From assembly GCA_016222825.1 (NCBI GenBank), contig JACRQF010000009.1, positions 868,001-932,000 on the forward strand: a stretch of DNA of 64,000 nt, written 5' to 3'. This document shows positions 41,245 through 50,109 of the stretch, one piece after another. The position numbers and the translations under genes were made by a program. Below the pieces are notes generated by a model. That model worked only from the letters and a program-made list of their open reading frames with translations. It ran no database searches and had not been told where the DNA came from. The DNA comes from Verrucomicrobiota bacterium (lineage in GTDB: Bacteria; Verrucomicrobiota; Verrucomicrobiia; CAIQCK01). The number at the start of each line of letters is the position of its first letter. The first letter of the stretch is position 1.

Positions 41245-43944
41245 TTAGCGCGGCAATGACTGGAGAACTGACTCCGCGTCTCCGCCCGCCAGATAGACCG
41301 GCAACTCGCCGAGCGCCGCCTCGCGCGGCGGCAACGCGTTGCCCATGATGTCATAGGCGCGCACGCCCTTGGCCAGCGTCAGCGGGCGCCGCTGGTTCTC
41401 TCCGCACCACGCGATGGCGACGGCGCGGCCCTTCGAGCGAAACACGTAAGCGCGCAGGTCGTCGTGGACGATCTTCTTCACGCACTCGTCCGGCACGCCG
41501 AGCAGGTGGGTGAGCGCGGCAACACCGGAAAGCATTTTGCGCGGCGCGCCGCCGTATTCAAAGAGCACGCCGCCGGCGTCGGAGCCATTGATCGGGCCGC
41601 AGGTGCCGGCGTGGAAGAAAATCTTCCGCATGCCGTGGGCGAACGTTACGGCTGTGAACTTTACAATGTGTTCGGTGGCGGCGCGCTCGTTGGGCCAGCG
41701 GCAACGGTTCATCGCGGCATCACCGGCGAGCCACGGCACCGACGGCGGATCGTCGTCGGCGTAGCAACCCCACTCGGTCAACCAGACCGGCTTCGGGCCG
41801 CCGTGGGCGCGCATGAGGTCTTCGAGTTTGCTGAACGTCTCCTCGTAGCTCTCGGCGGGCACGGTCGGGTCATACATGTGAACATCGAAGATGTCGGCGA
41901 ACTGGAGTCCGCCCTTCTCGATGAACTCGCGCGTCGCCGCGCCGACGGGATTCGCGCCGCAGCCGGCGACGACGCGGCAGTTTGGATCCGCCGCCTTCAT
42001 CGCGCGATAAGCGATGCCGGCGAGGCGCACGTAATCATCCACGGTGTAACCGAACCGCTGCGAGAGCGAGTAGCTTGTATAGACCGACTCGTTGAGGAGT
42101 TGGTAGGTTGTCACGGCGCGCGGCTTGGCTACGCGGTAGTACTTCACCACGTCGGCGGCAAACCGGCCGAAGTCATCGAAGTCTTTCGGCGCGAACGCCA
42201 CCGGCAACCGCGTCTTGAGGTAGCTGTTCCTGCCGGCTTCCTTCGCGACTTTCTCCGGGTCGGATGTGGAGTTCCAGAGCGCCGATGGGAACGGAATCAT
42301 CACGTCCACCTCGCTGTCGAGTTCGAGCACGCGCTTGATCTGCGCGTCGGCGACGCTCCAGTCGAACCTGCCCTTCTCCGGTTCGCAGGTCTGCCACTTG
42401 GCCGACCAGTCGCGCCACCAAACGATGCCGGCCTGCCGCGCCAGCTTCACGAGAAACTGCCACGGGTAGGCGTGGTTGAAGCCCATCGGCGAGTCCTTGG
42501 CGTCCTTCGGTGCCGGCTCGATAATCGCCATGCGAAGCGCCTGCGGTTCAGCGCCTGCTGTCCACGTTGTCCGGAAAAAACCTTGTCGGCCCTTGCAGAT
42601 ACCACGCACTGCCACGCTGCCGCTGGAATGCGCCGACACGGTGATAGCCGGGTGGTTCTCAAACACCGTCTTGTCAAAGAAGTCCGTTACCATGAGCTTG
42701 CCGCGCACGGTCTGCTCGCGGTCACTGTCGTTGCAAGCGCGCACGGTCAGCGTCGCACCATCGGCGGGTGCGATGAACGTGTTGCCGGGCGCGGCGGTCT
42801 CGATGAACGACTCCACAGACGCGCGCGGCGCGTAGTCGGTGGCGCGGTCGCCGCGTTCAAGTTGAATCGCGTCAAGCCAGATCGTGGCGGCATCGAGCTT
42901 CGATTCGTCGAGATCGAGGCCGGCAGCGATGAAAATGAACGGCTGGCGCGGCGCGAAGGTGAACTCGAATCGTTTCCACTCCCGGCCAACCGTCACCGCC
43001 TGTCGCAGCATGCGGCTGGGCGCTTCGATGGCGGCCAGTTGCGCGACGACGCCGTCGCTGTCGGCGCGCATGAAGGCTGAGAGCGTCATCTTTTCCCCCG
43101 GCGTCACGCGGAACCAGCCGCGGTTGGCGGCGAGCACGCGGCGGACGGGCTGCCGGATCGGCTCGTAGTAGTCGAACCAGAAGACCGGCAGCGTCTTCGG
43201 CGAGAGCGCGATCTTGAGGCTGTAGCCGCCGTGGCTCGCGACGGCGCCGTCCACGGCGCCTTCGAGACGGTAGAGATTGCCCGCCCAGCCGCTGAGGCCG
43301 TAGGTATAGCTGCCCCAGTTCGCGCCGTCGCACTCGAAGCTGCTGTTGGGGACGAAGTTCTTCACACCGTCGGTGGCGATCTGCGGAAACCACTCCAATC
43401 CCGTCGCGGACTCGACGAGCGAGACCTCGTCGAGCCAGAGCGTGCCGGTGCCCTTGAACCAGAACTGCAACCGGCTCGTGGCGGCGGGCAGATTGTCCTT
43501 GGCTTGGAACAGGAACTCGAACCGCTGCCATTTCGCGGAAGCGGTGAAAGCCTCCGCCAAGCCGGCGTTCTCCCAGCGCCGTGTGTTGGTCAGCGCGACG
43601 TCCACGAAGCTGCCTTTGATGCCCCCGCCCTTCGCCCAGAACGAGAACCGATACCACTGGCCGTGGCGCACGGCGACACGGCCGGCCTGCGCGATCATGG
43701 CGTGGCTGGCCGGCCCTTCGCCGCCGAAGGCGGTGCATTCGAGTTTCGCACAACGCCGCCCGTCGCGGCCGGTGTCGAACATTAGTTGCTGTTTCACCTC
43801 GCGCGAGCCGGACACGGCCCAGCCATCTGGAACGGTATCGGGTTTGCCGGCCAGCTCGAATGAGCCGTTGACAACCAAGTTGGGCTCGGCAGCCCAGCAC
43901 AGGCTCGCCATCACCATCAGCGCCAGCGCGAAAGGGTATTTCAT
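41245..43944 (-). CDS. Secreted multidomain glycoside hydrolase with two carbohydrate-binding modules
   Basis: An 899-residue exported protein with a signal peptide (cleavage near residue 19). Two jelly-roll modules of CBM4/9 or CBM16 type lie at about 21-180 (NLVVNGSFELAG ... LWLDEVSLVE) and 195-370 (FVPNSSFECDGANWGSYTYG ... IWLDAIQLERGD). A linker beta-domain follows, then a (beta/alpha)8 catalytic domain at about 480-870. Candidate catalytic residues are Glu619 in YQLLNESVY (acid/base, Asn-Glu of clan GH-A) and Glu724 in WLTEWGCYA (nucleophile). GH39/GH5-like membership is inferred; the family is not fixed. It is first in this part of the minus-strand cluster, with its promoter in 43945-44040. 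Confidence 0.82.
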   Translation of the reverse strand: MKYPFALALMVMASLCWAAEPNLVVNGSFELAGKPDTVPDGWAVSGSREVKQQLMFDTGRDGRRCAKLECTAFGGEGPASHAMIAQAGRVAVRHGQWYRFSFWAKGGGIKGSFVDVALTNTRRWENAGLAEAFTASAKWQRFEFLFQAKDNLPAATSRLQFWFKGTGTLWLDEVSLVESATGLEWFPQIATDGVKNFVPNSSFECDGANWGSYTYGLSGWAGNLYRLEGAVDGAVASHGGYSLKIALSPKTLPVFWFDYYEPIRQPVRRVLAANRGWFRVTPGEKMTLSAFMRADSDGVVAQLAAIEAPSRMLRQAVTVGREWKRFEFTFAPRQPFIFIAAGLDLDESKLDAATIWLDAIQLERGDRATDYAPRASVESFIETAAPGNTFIAPADGATLTVRACNDSDREQTVRGKLMVTDFFDKTVFENHPAITVSAHSSGSVAVRGICKGRQGFFRTTWTAGAEPQALRMAIIEPAPKDAKDSPMGFNHAYPWQFLVKLARQAGIVWWRDWSAKWQTCEPEKGRFDWSVADAQIKRVLELDSEVDVMIPFPSALWNSTSDPEKVAKEAGRNSYLKTRLPVAFAPKDFDDFGRFAADVVKYYRVAKPRAVTTYQLLNESVYTSYSLSQRFGYTVDDYVRLAGIAYRAMKAADPNCRVVAGCGANPVGAATREFIEKGGLQFADIFDVHMYDPTVPAESYEETFSKLEDLMRAHGGPKPVWLTEWGCYADDDPPSVPWLAGDAAMNRCRWPNERAATEHIVKFTAVTFAHGMRKIFFHAGTCGPINGSDAGGVLFEYGGAPRKMLSGVAALTHLLGVPDECVKKIVHDDLRAYVFRSKGRAVAIAWCGENQRRPLTLAKGVRAYDIMGNALPPREAALGELPVYLAGGDAESVLQSLPR

Positions 43945-44040
43945 AGCTGAGTCTCCCGGAACCTTAGCACCAACGCCGCCGCGGTGTCACGCGCGCGGCT
44001 GCTTCCGTCGCGACCCCTGATCTGCTAGAGTCCGCAGCCG

Positions 44041-44433
44041 ATGAAGGAACTTTCTGTCAGCACTCATGCGCGCGCCGAGCTGGTGGACGTGACCGAGTTG
44101 GTCCGCCGCGAGGTCCGCGCGGCCGGCGTCCGCGACGGCGTCGTGACGCTGTTCGTGCCGCACACCACCGCCGGCATCACCATCCAGGAGAACGCCGATC
44201 CCGACGTGGTCCACGACCTCCTGCTGGCGCTGGAGCGCGCGGTGCCGTGGCAATCGCGCAATTACCTTCACGCCGAAGGCAACACCGCCGCGCACGTGAA
44301 AGCCTCGATGATGGGCAGCTCCGCGCAGGTTTTCATCCGCAACGGCGACCTTGCGCTCGGCACGTGGCAGGCGGTGTATTTTTGCGAGTTCGACGGCCCG
44401 CGCTCGCGCCGGCTCTGGCTGCGCGTGGCGTGA
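44041..44433 (+). CDS. yjbQ: YjbQ / UPF0047 family protein
   Basis: A 130-residue protein with the complete family signature: LFVPHTTAGITIQENADPDV, HDLLLALERAVPW, NTAAHVKASMMGSS, and LGTWQAVYFCEFDGPR. The His/Glu/Asp positions form the family's active-site or metal-site cluster. E. coli YjbQ shows weak thiamine-phosphate synthase activity, but the true function is unsettled. It is the first plus-strand gene before the glycan locus, 67 bases ahead of the GH-GT2 fusion gene, and may share its promoter. Confidence 0.93.
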   Translation: MKELSVSTHARAELVDVTELVRREVRAAGVRDGVVTLFVPHTTAGITIQENADPDVVHDLLLALERAVPWQSRNYLHAEGNTAAHVKASMMGSSAQVFIRNGDLALGTWQAVYFCEFDGPRSRRLWLRVA

Positions 44434-44463
44434 GCTGTCCGCGCCGATTGACCTTGGAGGAAC

Positions 44464-44491
44464 GTTCCGATAGATTTCGCCGATTCGGAAC
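44464..44491 (+). promoter_or_regulatory. Inverted repeat just upstream of the GH-GT2 start codon
   Basis: GTTCCGA (44464-44470) and TCGGAAC (44485-44491) form a perfect 7-base inverted repeat ending 9 bases before the GTG start at 44501. Position suggests an operator or a leader hairpin over the ribosome-binding region; no Shine-Dalgarno sequence is otherwise obvious there. Confidence 0.3.
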
Positions 44492-44500
44492 CTGGCACTT

Positions 44501-47149
44501 GTGACTACCACAGACTCTATTGTTTCGCTCGTCGTGTCTCCCGACGCGACAGCATCCGCACCGACGCCGCCGGTTACTGCTGACGGCGCGATGGCGGTGG
44601 ATGGGCGGTTTTTCCGCGCCGGGACGCGGAAGTTTCACGCCAAGGGCTGCACTTACGGGCCGTTCGCGCCAAACGACGCGGGCGAGCCGTATCCGTCGCG
44701 AGAACGAGCGCGGGCGGATTTCAAGCTGTTGCGCCAGCTCGGCGCGAACGTCATCCGCGTTTATCATCCGCCGCCGCTCTGGCTGCTGAACATGGCCGGC
44801 GAGGAGGGGCTGAAGGTTTTCATAGACATCCCGTGGCGCAAGCACACCTGCTGGCTCGACGACCCCGTGGCCGTGCGCGAGGCGCGCGAGGCGGTGGAGC
44901 GGGCGGTGCGGGACGCGCGCGGGCATCTGGCGGTGTTTGCGTTCAGTGTGGTGAACGAACTGCCGCCCGATATCGTCCGCTGGTATGGCGCGGAACGCGT
45001 GGAGGAGTTCATTGACTCGCTGGTGGAGGCGGGCAAGGCGATTGACCCGACGCGGCTCTTCACGTTCGCGAACTATCCGCCGACGGAGTTCCTGCGGCCG
45101 AAGCAACTCGATTTCTTCTGCTTCAACGTCTATCTCCACGACCAGCGCGCGTTCGAGAACTACCTCTCGCGTCTCCAGATTCTCTCGGGGGACAAGCCGC
45201 TCATGCTCGGCGAATTCGGCATAGACAGCTTCCGCGAGGGCGCGCAGCACCAGGCGGAGATTCTGTCGTGGCACGTCGAGGCGGTCTTTCGTAGCGGGCT
45301 GGCAGGGACGATCCTGTTCGCGTTCACGGACGATTGGTTCACGGGCGGCTACCAGATTGAGAACTGGGCGTTCGGCTTGGTGGATCGCGCGCGGCAGCCG
45401 AAGCCGGCGTTCGAGGCTGTGCGCGAGAAGTTCGTGCAGGCGCCGCATTTCGCGCTGGCCGTCTCCGGCGCGCCGCCGCGCGTGTCGGTGGTCGTCGCGA
45501 GCTACAACGGCGGCCGCACGCTCCGCGCCTGTCTGGAGTCGCTCACGAAGCTGAACTATCCCAACTACGAGGTCATCCTCGTGGACGACGGCTCGACGGA
45601 CGGCTCGCCGGAGATTGCCGCGCAGTTCCCGAGCATCCGCTACATCCGACAGGAGAACTGGGGCCTTTCCTACGCGCGCAACGCCGGCATCCTCGCGGCG
45701 ACGGGTGACATCGTGGCGTTCACGGACTCCGACTGCCGCGCGGACGAGGACTGGCTCTACTATCTCGTGGGCGACCTGCTCAAGACCAACGCCGCCGGCA
45801 TCGGCGGGCCGAATTATCTGCCGCCGGAAGACAACTGGATCGCCGCGGCGGTATCGGTGTCGCCCGGCACACCGTGCCATGTGCTGCTCGACGACCGCAC
45901 AGCGGAACACATCCCCGGCTGCAACATGGCGTTTTGGAAATGGGCGCTGGAGGCCATCGGCGGCTTCGACCCGATCTTCCGCAAAGCGGGCGACGACGTG
46001 GACGTGTGCTGGCGGCTGATGCAACGCGGCTGGAAGATCGCGTTTTCGCCGGCGGCGTTCGTGTGGCATTACCGGCGCTGCACGGCGCGGGCGTATCTGA
46101 ACCAACAGCGCGGCTACGGCGAGGCCGAGGCGCTGCTGCGCAACAAGCACCCGGAGTATTTCAACTCGCTCGGCGCCTCGATCTGGCACGGCGTCATCTA
46201 CAGCACGGCCCGCGAAGGCATCCAGATCAACCGGCCGATCATTTACCACGGCGTATTTGGCTCGGCGCTCTTCCAGACGCTCTACACGCCGCGGCCGTCG
46301 GGCGTATTCAGTTTGCTCACCAGCATCGAGTATCACGCGCTCGTAACGTTCCCGCTGGCGGTGCTGGCGCTGCTTGTGCCGTCGTTGTGGCCGCTGCCGC
46401 TGGCGGCGTTCCTGACGAGCGTTGTGGCGAGCGGCATCGCGGCGTATCAGGCGGACCTGCCGAAGAAGAACCGGCGCTTCTGGTCGCGGCCGCTGGTGGG
46501 GCTGCTGTATTTCCTCCAGCCCATCGTCCGCGGCGCGGAACGCTACGAGGGCCGGCTGCGGCGGCACAGTTCGCCGCTGGCGGCGCTGGCGCGGGAGAAA
46601 ACGTCGCCGGCTGCAATCCAGCACGTCGGCCAAGACGCGGAGTTCCAACTCTGGAGCGAGGACGGCACAGACCGGTTGCAGTTGCTCGACGCGTTGTTCC
46701 GGCAGTTGAAACGCGACGGCTGGCGGCACCGCTGCGGCGGCGCTTACGATCCGTGGGATTTGGAAGTCTATGGCGAGCGCTGGAGCAAGACGCGCGTCCA
46801 GACCGCGAGCGAGAACCACGGCGGCGACAAGCGGCTCATCCGCGTGCGGCTGAGCCATCGCTGGCCGCTGATCGCGTGTGTCACGTTCGCGGCCTTCACG
46901 GGGCTGGACGTGCTCCTGCTGGCGGTGCTGCGGAAGTTCACGCCGTATCATCTCGCGTATCTGCTGTTGTTGCTGATTCCGCTGGCGAGTCATCTGATCA
47001 ACCGTCGCGCCCAACGTCTGCAGCGGCTTGTCGGCACGCTCATAGCCTCCGTCGCGTCGAACCTCGGCTTCGTCTCCGTGCCACCCGGCGGCAAACCCGC
47101 CGCGGCGCCACCGCGCCCCGCCGCCAATCCGCAACCGGGAGCGGCATGA
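44501..47149 (+). CDS. Glycoside hydrolase-glycosyltransferase 2 fusion, membrane protein
   Basis: An 882-residue protein starting at GTG 44501 (ATG 44591 is an alternative). Residues about 31-315 form a GH2/GH5-type TIM barrel (KGCTYGPFAPN, VNELPP with Glu153, LGEFGIDS with Glu238). Residues about 325-600 are a GT2 GT-A domain: SVVVASYNGGRTL, LVDDGSTDGS, FTDSDCRADEDW and GDDVDVCWRLMQRGW. C-terminal hydrophobic segments (about 610-670 and 775-820) anchor it in the membrane. GT2 domains of this type add sugars in surface-polysaccharide synthesis. The attached hydrolase may trim, edit or transglycosylate the same chain. It overlaps the ABC exporter gene by ATGA. Confidence 0.87.
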   Translation: MTTTDSIVSLVVSPDATASAPTPPVTADGAMAVDGRFFRAGTRKFHAKGCTYGPFAPNDAGEPYPSRERARADFKLLRQLGANVIRVYHPPPLWLLNMAGEEGLKVFIDIPWRKHTCWLDDPVAVREAREAVERAVRDARGHLAVFAFSVVNELPPDIVRWYGAERVEEFIDSLVEAGKAIDPTRLFTFANYPPTEFLRPKQLDFFCFNVYLHDQRAFENYLSRLQILSGDKPLMLGEFGIDSFREGAQHQAEILSWHVEAVFRSGLAGTILFAFTDDWFTGGYQIENWAFGLVDRARQPKPAFEAVREKFVQAPHFALAVSGAPPRVSVVVASYNGGRTLRACLESLTKLNYPNYEVILVDDGSTDGSPEIAAQFPSIRYIRQENWGLSYARNAGILAATGDIVAFTDSDCRADEDWLYYLVGDLLKTNAAGIGGPNYLPPEDNWIAAAVSVSPGTPCHVLLDDRTAEHIPGCNMAFWKWALEAIGGFDPIFRKAGDDVDVCWRLMQRGWKIAFSPAAFVWHYRRCTARAYLNQQRGYGEAEALLRNKHPEYFNSLGASIWHGVIYSTAREGIQINRPIIYHGVFGSALFQTLYTPRPSGVFSLLTSIEYHALVTFPLAVLALLVPSLWPLPLAAFLTSVVASGIAAYQADLPKKNRRFWSRPLVGLLYFLQPIVRGAERYEGRLRRHSSPLAALAREKTSPAAIQHVGQDAEFQLWSEDGTDRLQLLDALFRQLKRDGWRHRCGGAYDPWDLEVYGERWSKTRVQTASENHGGDKRLIRVRLSHRWPLIACVTFAAFTGLDVLLLAVLRKFTPYHLAYLLLLLIPLASHLINRRAQRLQRLVGTLIASVASNLGFVSVPPGGKPAAAPPRPAANPQPGAA

Positions 47150-48873
47150 AATACCTTCGGCGAGTTCTCAGCTACTTCACCAAGGACTGGCCGCTCACGG
47201 TCGCGATTTTCCTGCTGGTGTTGGTGGGCATCGGCGCCGGTCTGCTCAAACCGTGGCCGCTCAAGGTCATCATTGACGATGCGCTGGTCAAACGCCCGCC
47301 GGACGCCGCGCAACTCGTCGGCCTGATGGCGGCGGCGGTGTTCGGGCTGCACCTGCTCAGCGCCCTCATCGGCTCCATGCAGAACTACCTGCTCATCGCC
47401 GTCGGCTTGCGCGGCGCGGCGCGCGTGCGGCACGACCTTTTCCGCCGGCTCCAACGGCTGCCGATGCGGTTCCACACGCGCGGCACACTCGGCGACGTCA
47501 TCTACCGCGTCACCGGCGACACGTTCGCGTTCCAGACGTATTTCCACCACGGCATGGTGACGGCACTGGTTTCACTGCTCACGCTCGCGAGCATGACGGT
47601 GGTCATGCTGCAAATGAATGTCGTGTTGACGCTCGCCTCGCTGTTGGTGATGCCGGCGCTCGTGGCGGTAATGCGGGTGTTCTCCGAGCGCATGACGCAG
47701 CGATCGCTGCGGACACACGAGGCCGAAAGCGCGCTGACCTCGCAGGTGCATCAGGTGATGTCAGCGTTGCCGCTCGTGCGCGCCTACGTCCGCGAGGACG
47801 AAGAGGAGCGGAAGTTCTCGACGCGCAGCAACGCCACCGTCACCGTCCGGCTCGCGCAGCACCGCATCGAGATCCTCTACTGGCTGAGCATCGCGCTAGT
47901 CATCGGCGCGGGCACCGCCGCGATCACGTGGCTCGGCGGCTTGCGCGTGCTCGACGGCCAGCTCTCGCTCGGCGTGCTCACGGTGTTTCTCGCCTACCTC
48001 GGCATGTTGTATGAACCGCTGTCGCAGCTCAGCACCGTTGGCGGCACGCTTCAGGAGGCGGCGGCCGGTGTGCAGCGCGTGTTGGAGGTGATGGACCAGC
48101 CGGAGGACATCCAGGACGCGCCCGGCGCGAAGGCCATCGGCCGCGCGCGCGGCGAGGCGGAGTTCCGCAACGTCAGTTTTTCCTACGAGCCGGGCAAGGA
48201 AGTGTTGCGCGACATCAACCTCCGCGTCGCGCCGGGCCAGCGGTTGGCGGTGATCGGCCCCAGCGGCGTTGGCAAGACCACGTTGCTAAACCTGCTGCTG
48301 CGCTTTTACGCCCCGACGAGCGGCGCGGTGATGCTCGACGGACAAGACGTGCGCCGCATCACCGGCCGGAGCCTGCGCGAGAACGTTAGCCTCGTGTTGC
48401 AGGACGCGATCATCATGCCGGCGACCGCCGCCGAGAACATCGCCTACGGCAAGCCCGGTGCGACCCGCGAGCAGGTCGTCGCCGCCGCGCAGGCGGCCAA
48501 CGCGCATGCGTTCATTTCCAAGCTGGAGCGCGGCTACGACACGTTCATCGGCGAAGGCGGCGCGCGGCTCAGCGGCGGCGAGCGTCAACGCATCGCCATC
48601 GCCCGCGCTTTCTTGAAGGACGCGCCCGTGCTGGCGATGGACGAGCCGACCAGCGCGCTTGATGCCGAAAGCGAAGCCGCCATCGTGGACGCTCTGGCCC
48701 GCCTGATGAAGGACCGCGCGGTCGTCATCATCGCCCACCGGCTCACGACCGTCCGCGACAGCCACCAGATCGCCGTGCTGAGCCACGGCGCGGTGGCCGA
48801 GCTTGGCTCGCACGATGAGTTGATGGCGCGAGGCGGATACTATGCGCGGCTTGTGGAGCGGCAACGGAAGTGA
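47146..48873 (+). CDS. ABC-type exporter, transmembrane and ATPase domains fused (MsbA/lipid-sugar type)
   Basis: The start at ATG 47146 overlaps the GH-GT2 stop by four bases. The 575-residue protein is a half-transporter: six membrane helices in residues about 15-300, then an ATPase domain with Walker A GPSGVGKTT (about 363), signature LSGGERQRIAIA, Walker B VLAMDEPTSALD and the H-loop IIAHRL. The layout matches MsbA-like and lipid-linked-oligosaccharide exporters, which act as homodimers. In this operon it probably moves the lipid- or carrier-linked product of the GH-GT2 and the following glycosyltransferases across the inner membrane (inference). Confidence 0.92.
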   Translation: MKYLRRVLSYFTKDWPLTVAIFLLVLVGIGAGLLKPWPLKVIIDDALVKRPPDAAQLVGLMAAAVFGLHLLSALIGSMQNYLLIAVGLRGAARVRHDLFRRLQRLPMRFHTRGTLGDVIYRVTGDTFAFQTYFHHGMVTALVSLLTLASMTVVMLQMNVVLTLASLLVMPALVAVMRVFSERMTQRSLRTHEAESALTSQVHQVMSALPLVRAYVREDEEERKFSTRSNATVTVRLAQHRIEILYWLSIALVIGAGTAAITWLGGLRVLDGQLSLGVLTVFLAYLGMLYEPLSQLSTVGGTLQEAAAGVQRVLEVMDQPEDIQDAPGAKAIGRARGEAEFRNVSFSYEPGKEVLRDINLRVAPGQRLAVIGPSGVGKTTLLNLLLRFYAPTSGAVMLDGQDVRRITGRSLRENVSLVLQDAIIMPATAAENIAYGKPGATREQVVAAAQAANAHAFISKLERGYDTFIGEGGARLSGGERQRIAIARAFLKDAPVLAMDEPTSALDAESEAAIVDALARLMKDRAVVIIAHRLTTVRDSHQIAVLSHGAVAELGSHDELMARGGYYARLVERQRK

Positions 48874-48897
48874 AGAGCTAATGAATGCCGCCCCAAA

Positions 48898-48929
48898 ACT
48901 CTTCACTCTTAACTTTTAGCTCTTAACTC
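48898..48929. repeat. Heptanucleotide tandem repeat (about 4.5 units)
   Basis: ACTCTTC, ACTCTTA, ACTTTTA, GCTCTTA and ACTC follow one another without gaps in the 64-base space between the ABC exporter and the glycosyltransferase gene. It resembles the short tandemly repeated repetitive (STRR) heptamers known in cyanobacteria. Confidence 0.7.
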
Positions 48930-48937
48930 GCATCCGT

Positions 48938-50097
48938 ATGCGCATCATCACCAGCGGCCTCATCGCAACCTACCCGCTCGGCGGCGTGGCGTGGGACTAC
49001 GCCCAATACGCCGTCGGCCTCCAGCGGTTGGGCCACGACGTGCTTTACCTCGAAGACACCGGCCACTGGCTCTACGACGCCGTCAACCAGACCTACACCG
49101 ACGACGCCAGCCACAACGTCGAGCATCTCGCTGGTGTGATGCGGCTGTTCGGCCTTGGCGATAACTGGTCATTGCGCGACCCGAAGGACCGCTACTGGGG
49201 CCGCAGTGAGACCGACGTTGCCGACTGGTGCGCCAGTGCGGACCTCGTGTTGAACATCTCCGGCTCGCTCTGGCCGCGCGACGCCTACCAGAAAGCGCGG
49301 TGCAAGGTTTATCTCGACAGCGACCCCGCCTACACGCAGGCGAAGATCCGCCGCGTGCTGGACGGCAAGCCCGGCCCGAACGAAGCCTACTCGCTCGAAT
49401 GCATGCGGCTGCACGACCGCTTCTTCACCTTCGGTGAGAACATCGGCCAGCCGGATTGTCCGATACCGACCGATGAGTTTGCGTGGCGACCGACAAGGCA
49501 ACCCATCCTCCTCGACGAGTGGGAAGATCCAAAATCCAAAATTCAAAATCTCCCTGGACCACCGTGATGAGCTGGAAGATAGACGAGCGTCCACCGGAAA
49601 TCGCCGGTTGCGTGCTAGGCGCAAAGGACCGGGAGTTTGAGAAGTTCATGGAGTTGCCGCGAAGGGTCAGCGTGCCGTTGGAACTCGCCGTGAGCGGACG
49701 CGCACCGCGCGAGGCGCTCGTCGCAAGTGGCTGGCAGTTGGTGGATGGCTACACGGTGTCGAACGATGCTGAGGTTTACCGCGACTACATCCTGCGCTCG
49801 CGCGGCGAGTGGAGTGTGGCGAAGCAGGCGTATGTGGCGACGCGCAGTGGCTGGTTCAGTTGCCGGACAGCGTGCTACCTTGCCGCCGGCAAGCCGTCCG
49901 TGGCGCAAGACACCGGCTGGAGCAAGTTCTATCCGAGTGGCAGCGGCCTGTTCGCCTTCTCAACGCTGGAGGAAGCGGCGGACGCCATTGCAAATGTGGA
50001 ACGCGACTACGCTGCGCATTGTCACGCCGCGCGTGAAGTCGCGGCGGAGTATTTCGACGCCGGGAAGGTTCTGAGAAAACTGCTGGCTGATTGCTGA
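48938..50097 (+). pseudogene. Frameshifted glycosyltransferase (paralogue of 50110-51255)
   Basis: Two overlapping frames together reproduce one glycosyltransferase. The first (48938-49567, 209 codons) aligns from MRIITSGLIATYPLGGVAW to the ILLDEW segment. The second frame continues with WTTVMSWKIDE through to the C-terminal YFDAGKVLRKLL at 50097. In the intact paralogue 36 bases separate the matching Trp codon from the TTVM segment; here there are 35, and the region is occupied by a heptanucleotide repeat (49527-49550). A single-base gain or one extra 7-base unit would restore the frame. It may be a true pseudogene, a phase-variable gene or an assembly error. Function as in the paralogue: GT-B-like sugar transfer. 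Confidence 0.8.
49527..49550. repeat. Heptanucleotide tandem repeat at the frameshift site
   Basis: ATCCAAA, ATCCAAA, ATTCAAA and ATC lie in tandem at the point where the glycosyltransferase reading frame changes. The AT-rich units contrast with the GC-rich coding sequence around them, so they look inserted. Confidence 0.75.
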
Positions 50098-50109
50098 AGG
50101 CTTCCGACT

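Noticed and set aside
44333..47134. Very long open frame (933 codons) antisense to the GH-GT2 fusion gene
   Set aside because: It is Arg/Ala/His-rich, has no recognisable domain, and mirrors a well-supported coding frame. Long antisense frames are expected at this GC content.
45874..47145. Extended start of the ABC exporter inside the GH-GT2 gene
   Set aside because: The extension is an Arg-rich shadow of the GT2 frame; ATG 47146 overlaps the GH-GT2 stop as ATGA and starts the first membrane helix region.
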